From: Promethearchaeia archaeon
GTDB taxonomy: Archaea; Asgardarchaeota; Lokiarchaeia; Sigyniarchaeales; SOKP01
Direction of reading: 5' to 3'
Assembly (NCBI GenBank): GCA_029856295.1
Contig: JAHQWS010000034.1
Coordinates: 1 to 9,823, forward strand
DNA: 9,823 bases
Positions within the stretch are counted from its first letter, which is position 1. The number at the start of each line of letters is the position of its first letter. Positions 6,756 through 9,823 of this stretch are shown here, piece by piece. Below the pieces are notes generated by a model. The model made no database searches, was not told where the DNA came from, and saw only the letters and a list, made by a program, of their open reading frames with translations. The translations under genes were made by a program, and so were the position numbers.

Positions 6756-7008
6756 AACCTGCCTTTTTTATTTGTTATAAAAATAGGAATATGTAATATT
6801 AATATACACAAATAATCTTTAATATTTATTTTAGGGTATTTATTAAAATTAATTTTTTTTTTTTCAATTTAATTATTGCTAAAATATAATTATAGAATAA
6901 AGGTTCCTAATTTTCTTTTTAATTAAATTTTTAAATTCCAGTTTTATTGTTTAATTAGAGCAGTATTTGATTTTGTAGAAATAAATAAAGGATTGTATCG
7001 AATAAAAT
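6756..7008. other. Divergent AT-rich intergenic region with a T12 tract
   Basis: These 253 bp separate the roadblock-like gene from the first six-helix membrane protein gene. I see no open frame with coding character, RNA gene or inverted repeat. A run of 12 T lies at 6853-6864. It must contain both promoters; a TATA-like tttttataac on the minus strand (6775-6784) lies about 25 bp before the gene at 6755, and aataaataaa (6980-6989) lies before the gene at 7009, but neither is convincing. Confidence 0.5.
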
Positions 7009-7785
7009 TTGATTGATAAAGTTAAACACATCCTAAGAAAATTAGAATTCAAGGATAAAAAGTCTTCAAGCGAAGAAGACCATGTACATCTCAGTGAAGA
7101 ACAAATTCAAATGATTGCAGAGTATGCATTAGCGAAACTTAATCAAAAATTAGGGGATAAAAAACCAGCGTCTAATGGCTTAAACGGTTATTATGGTACA
7201 CTTGACACTAATATTTTAGAGCCTAAGAAAAAAGTGATTGAACAAAAAGAATTTTCTACTGGAGTTCGGGTCGGTGGAATTGCTCTATTAGGCATATGCA
7301 TTTGGTATTGGATATGGTTTTTCTTTATAGTACAAAAACTCGAACCTTTAACATATTCGGCATATATAACTATGATACTCGTTGCTTTAACACTTATTAA
7401 TAAATTTGAGTCAGTATTACTTAATTCTATTACAAGCATTACGGTATATGGATTTATTATGATTTCAATTGGCTCTATTCGAGTAGCCTCAGATATATAT
7501 AGCTTTTTTACGGGCCCAATTTTATACGGACTTATCGCGGGTTTCCAATTATTTCTCGTTTTTCATCCTAAAATTGCCGTTTCTAAGCGATATATGTTTT
7601 GGGGATTTCTCTTTTATTTGTTATTTATAAGTAGCTTTGAATCTTTCTCACATGTGAACGTGATAATCGGAACAGAGGAATTCTTTCCTGAACTCCTCAC
7701 AGCAGTCTTTTCTTTTTACATTCTCGGTATAACCTTTATCGTCATATATTTCTACAAGAAAAAATACGGAATTCTACTTCCCTAG
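7009..7785 (+). CDS. Six-helix membrane protein of unknown family (copy 1)
   Basis: I do not recognise this family. The 258-residue protein has a soluble N-terminus (1-85) with an amphipathic basic helix (about 1-14) and a second helix (about 28-48). Six hydrophobic segments follow at about 88-109, 113-131, 139-157, 168-186, 196-210 and 228-250, and the end is a basic YFYKKKYGILLP. Conserved with the second copy at 8803-9615 are EPxKKVIExKExSTGVR just before the first helix, INKFES-LLNS between helices 2 and 3, DIY----GPIL in front of helix 4, and SKRY---GFLFY at helix 5. The INKFES and SKRY loops are the best candidates for functional sites. The only usable start is TTG at 7009, because a TAA lies at 7003 and the first ATG would remove 34 residues. 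A T7 tract follows the gene, so it may be transcribed alone despite the same-strand DUF998 gene 129 bp on. Confidence 0.8.
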   Translation: MIDKVKHILRKLEFKDKKSSSEEDHVHLSEEQIQMIAEYALAKLNQKLGDKKPASNGLNGYYGTLDTNILEPKKKVIEQKEFSTGVRVGGIALLGICIWYWIWFFFIVQKLEPLTYSAYITMILVALTLINKFESVLLNSITSITVYGFIMISIGSIRVASDIYSFFTGPILYGLIAGFQLFLVFHPKIAVSKRYMFWGFLFYLLFISSFESFSHVNVIIGTEEFFPELLTAVFSFYILGITFIVIYFYKKKYGILLP

Positions 7786-7809
7786 AATGGAATGAATTAT
7801 TAAACAAAA

Positions 7810-7816
7810 TTTTTTT
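7810..7816 (+). terminator. T7 tract after membrane protein copy 1
   Basis: Seven T begin 24 bp after the stop at 7785, in front of the DUF998 gene. They are a plausible archaeal U-tract terminator, which would separate the two genes into different transcripts. Confidence 0.4.
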
Positions 7817-7914
7817 ATGGATATCATATTTAATAAACTCAAAAAATTCTCAATTTTTTTCACGTGTTGGTTTTTAATTAACCGATATTATAGGAGTAAA
7901 GAGAGAACTTTCCA

Positions 7915-8631
7915 ATGAAATCTGAAAAAGTAAAAAAAGTATTTGAGTCAGAGAAAATAAAAAAGGTAATTGAATCTTTTCCGATTCCGAAGAAATGGCC
8001 AATCAGCGTTGTATCCGGGCTTTTTGCTATTATAATTTTCTGGAGTTTTGCATTCATTTCGATGGCATTCTTTCCCGGTACATACAATCCATTTGTGAAT
8101 TGGATGAGTAATCTAGGGAACTATAATTTAAATCCAGAAGGGGCCATTTACTTTAATATTGGTATTATTGTCGCAGGAATTGCTCTCTTTCCATTCTTTA
8201 TTGGGCTGTACGAATGGTATATTGGTAGTAAAAGGAATAAAAGGCTTACGATCTTAACTCAGTTATCGGGATTGTATTGTGCATTCGCCATGATCATGTG
8301 CGGAATTTTCCCAGAAAACTATTTCCTCATCCATATTTTCTGGTCGATCAGCCTCTTTATTGTAAGTGTGCTAACTTTTCTCTTACCATCAATAGCCTTA
8401 TACAAATATAAGTTTACGCGTAGTGTGGCAAAATTCGGTTTTTCTGCGGCAGCAGTTAATCTCGTTTTATGGTTTTTTATAATACCCATTATGGAATGGG
8501 CTACAATTCTTTTATCGTTCCTCTTTATTGGTGTAATTGTGCATAGCATGAAAAATCGGATCGAACGGTTGCGAATGGTACGCAAACAGGGTGTAGTGAT
8601 ACCCTCAAGGAGAAAGAAGAAAAAGAAGTAG
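7915..8631 (+). CDS. DUF998 family integral membrane protein
   Basis: This 238-residue protein matches the DUF998 family, six- to seven-helix membrane proteins without an assigned reaction. The hallmark is NWMSNLGNYNLNPEGAIYFN (about residues 62-81) after the first helix, corresponding to the family's I-S-x-LG segment followed by a conserved P-x-A-x-x-FN. Membrane segments are about 29-53, 78-100, 111-131, 138-163, 172-190 and 193-211. The soluble N-terminus contains a short repeat, EKVKKVFES then EKIKKVIES. The C-terminus is strongly basic and ends in RRKKKKK, which places it in the cytosol by the positive-inside rule. A conserved-looking CGIFPE segment (about 129-134) lies between helices 3 and 4. 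ATG at 7915 has purine-rich sequence (AGGAG at 7892-7896, GAGAGA at 7901-7906) before it. It lies between two paralogous membrane protein genes, which hints at a shared membrane function but proves none. Confidence 0.85.
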   Translation: MKSEKVKKVFESEKIKKVIESFPIPKKWPISVVSGLFAIIIFWSFAFISMAFFPGTYNPFVNWMSNLGNYNLNPEGAIYFNIGIIVAGIALFPFFIGLYEWYIGSKRNKRLTILTQLSGLYCAFAMIMCGIFPENYFLIHIFWSISLFIVSVLTFLLPSIALYKYKFTRSVAKFGFSAAAVNLVLWFFIIPIMEWATILLSFLFIGVIVHSMKNRIERLRMVRKQGVVIPSRRKKKKK

Positions 8632-8709
8632 GGATCGTTTCTTTGAAAAATCTACTTGTCACAATTTGTGGTAAAAATCCCTTTTTGTGTTCAAATTTAT
8701 TTTTGTGTG

Positions 8710-8717
8710 TATATAAA
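8710..8717 (+). promoter_or_regulatory. Strong TATA box candidate upstream of the interrupted paralog
   Basis: The sequence tatataaa, flanked by gtg and gggg, is the clearest TATA element on the plus strand. It lies 86 bp before the ATG at 8803. Initiation about 26 bp downstream would leave a leader of about 60 bases, unlike the short leaders implied at the other genes. Confidence 0.45.
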
Positions 8718-8802
8718 GGGGCTGATTTTTTGATAACAAAACATTTAAATATCTGATTTAACATATTCTTATTAGTATTATTATTTTTTTACTTTCGAAA
8801 AG

Positions 8803-9615
8803 ATGGAATTAAATTTTAAAAAAGTTAAAAAGATAATGGGGTTGAGTTAAAAAATAACTGAGGATGTTGGATTAGTAAAGAAAAATAAAGGTTCCGATAA
8901 TTTATTATCCCAACAAAGCGAGAATCCCCTAAAATTTAATGATACTGATCTTGAACTTATTACAGACCAAATCATTAAAAGAATTAATAAGAAGTTAAAA
9001 AATAGAGAAATTTCAAAAGAAACACCAGATGATTATTTAACTTCATTAGAGCCAAGAAAGAAAGTCATTGAAAGTAAGGAATATTCTACCGGTGTGAGAG
9101 CGTTTGGAGTAGGCTTGCTTGGTGCGTGTGTAGTATATTGGATATATTTCTTTTTTATCGCACAAGATTATGTTCCCTTGACTCATACTACCTATTTGAC
9201 CCTTATTTTGATTTCTTTAACGTGTATCAATAAATTTGAATCCGCTCTGTTAAACTCATTTGTCTCCGTTTCTTCAATAGGATTTATGTTGATTTCATTG
9301 TTTCTAATTAATACTTCCAAGGATATTTACATGTGGATAGGAGGGCCTATATTACATGGTGTTATGGCATCATTTCAAATATATATAATGTTAAATAAGA
9401 AAGTATATACAAGCAAACGCTATCTATTAATTGGTTTTCTCTTTTATATGATTTTCCTTAGCAATTATGATGATTATTCAAGATTAATTGAGGTAACTGA
9501 AATGGGAGATATTATTACGGAATTGAGTGTAGTAGTTCAGATTTTCTATCTATTTATCCTTACTACTATTTTTACTTATTTCTATAAGAAACGGTTTAAA
9601 GTATTATTGCCTTAA
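8803..9615 (+). pseudogene. Six-helix membrane protein, copy 2, interrupted by an in-frame TAA
   Basis: This is a paralog of the gene at 7009-7785. By hand, about 91 of 188 positions from the EPRKKVIESKEYSTGVR motif to the terminal LLP are identical, without gaps. The homologous frame extends well upstream of the first GTG (9094). It covers a matching helix (TDLELITDQIIKRINKKL against EQIQMIAEYALAKLNQKL), and in the same frame an ATG at 8803 begins MELNFKKVKKIMGLS, like the KVKHIL start of copy 1. Between them stands TAA at 8848-8850. After it no ATG, GTG or TTG occurs in frame until 9094, which would leave only the membrane part (173 residues). All the membrane segments and conserved loops are intact, so decay is at most recent. 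Alternatives are a non-standard start such as ATA at 8854, stop readthrough, or a sequence error. It is annotated as a pseudogene for the nonsense codon, but the 9094-9615 part could still be expressed. Confidence 0.7.
8848..8850 (+). other. In-frame TAA within membrane protein copy 2
   Basis: The codon following MGLS is TAA. The frame before it (8803-8847) and after it (8851 on) is the same, and both sides resemble copy 1. A single base change fits better than an insertion or deletion. Confidence 0.75.
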
Positions 9616-9783
9616 TAACTCTGATAATAAAAGGCTTAGATCATGCTTCTCCCTTTCTTTTATAAATACCATTATTTCTCGCCATTTATATAATCCGGGA
9701 ATTCTTTTACCTATTGCTTCTTTGTCTGGGATGAACCTTTCTTTAAAAACAAAAATTACCTCATTATTGACTTTTTTACGTTT
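9604..9783 (-). pseudogene. Start-less 59-codon minus-strand coding remnant
   Basis: The minus strand is open from 9783 to a TAA at 9604-9606, and the translation looks like real protein: VIFVFKERFIPDKEAIGKRI, then PGLYKWREIMVFIKEREK and a leucine-rich amphipathic end. Arg, Glu and Pro content is higher than in random AT-rich frames. There is no ATG, GTG or TTG before the internal methionine, and a TAA at 9784-9786 closes the frame upstream in an A-rich stretch. It may be the 3' end of a gene that enters from the right edge and has been frameshifted, since another frame is open from 9823 to that A-run. I do not recognise the family. It overlaps the 3' end of the plus-strand paralog by 12 bp. 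Confidence 0.4.
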
Positions 9784-9823
9784 TTAAGATAAATTTATCT
9801 TTTTTAACGAAAATTTTTATTTC

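Noticed and set aside
8525..8764. Minus-strand open frame of 79 codons over the end of the DUF998 gene
   Set aside because: Its first half is antisense to the DUF998 C-terminus and the rest shows no protein-like pattern.
8848..8850. TAA as a recoded amino acid codon such as pyrrolysine
   Set aside because: Pyrrolysine uses TAG and selenocysteine uses TGA; no known archaeal recoding uses TAA, and no conserved context is visible.
9094..9615. GTG at 9094 as the true start of membrane protein copy 2
   Set aside because: Homology to copy 1 continues upstream in frame for more than 50 residues, and this GTG lies inside the conserved STGVR motif.
1..9823. CRISPR array, tRNA, rRNA or insertion sequence
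   Set aside because: I found no spaced direct repeats, tRNA-like arms, transposase motifs or terminal inverted repeats anywhere in the window.

Overview
This is an AT-rich archaeal chromosomal window, most likely from an Asgard (Lokiarchaeia-like) genome. The archaeal assignment rests on a TATA-binding protein, an archaeosortase, an M42 (TET-type) aminopeptidase, an AF1521-like macro domain protein, frequent TTG starts and poly-T tracts after genes. The Asgard assignment is inference: it rests on the style of the beta-helix surface protein, the roadblock-like fold and the low G+C, not on a signature gene.

Layout. At 1-1233 (minus) lies a membrane archaeosortase that runs off the left edge. 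It has a duplicated membrane module at its N-terminus and a helical extension at its C-terminus. A TATA-binding protein (1396-2016, plus) diverges from it and carries a small repeat expansion. It converges on an M42 aminopeptidase (2032-3120, minus). Divergent from the peptidase is a YkgJ-type cysteine-cluster protein (3287-4000, plus). This converges on a NosD-like beta-helix surface protein with a C-terminal membrane anchor (4036-5217, minus). Next come a macro domain protein (5360-5878, plus) and a protein with a roadblock/LC7-like N-terminal fold (5985-6755, minus). The right third is all plus strand: a six-helix membrane protein of unknown family (7009-7785), a DUF998 membrane protein (7915-8631), and a second copy of the first membrane protein (8803-9615) that is interrupted by an in-frame TAA after 15 codons. 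A start-less minus-strand coding remnant (9604-9783) overlaps its 3' end.

The genes do not form one operon. Strands alternate for the first seven genes, so most are single-gene units with divergent promoters or convergent, T-rich ends. Only the last three plus-strand membrane protein genes look like a cluster. The archaeosortase and the beta-helix protein both concern the cell surface, but nothing shows that one acts on the other. The most unusual points are the modular archaeosortase, the paralog pair flanking a DUF998 gene with one copy carrying a nonsense codon, and the TBP loop insertion.
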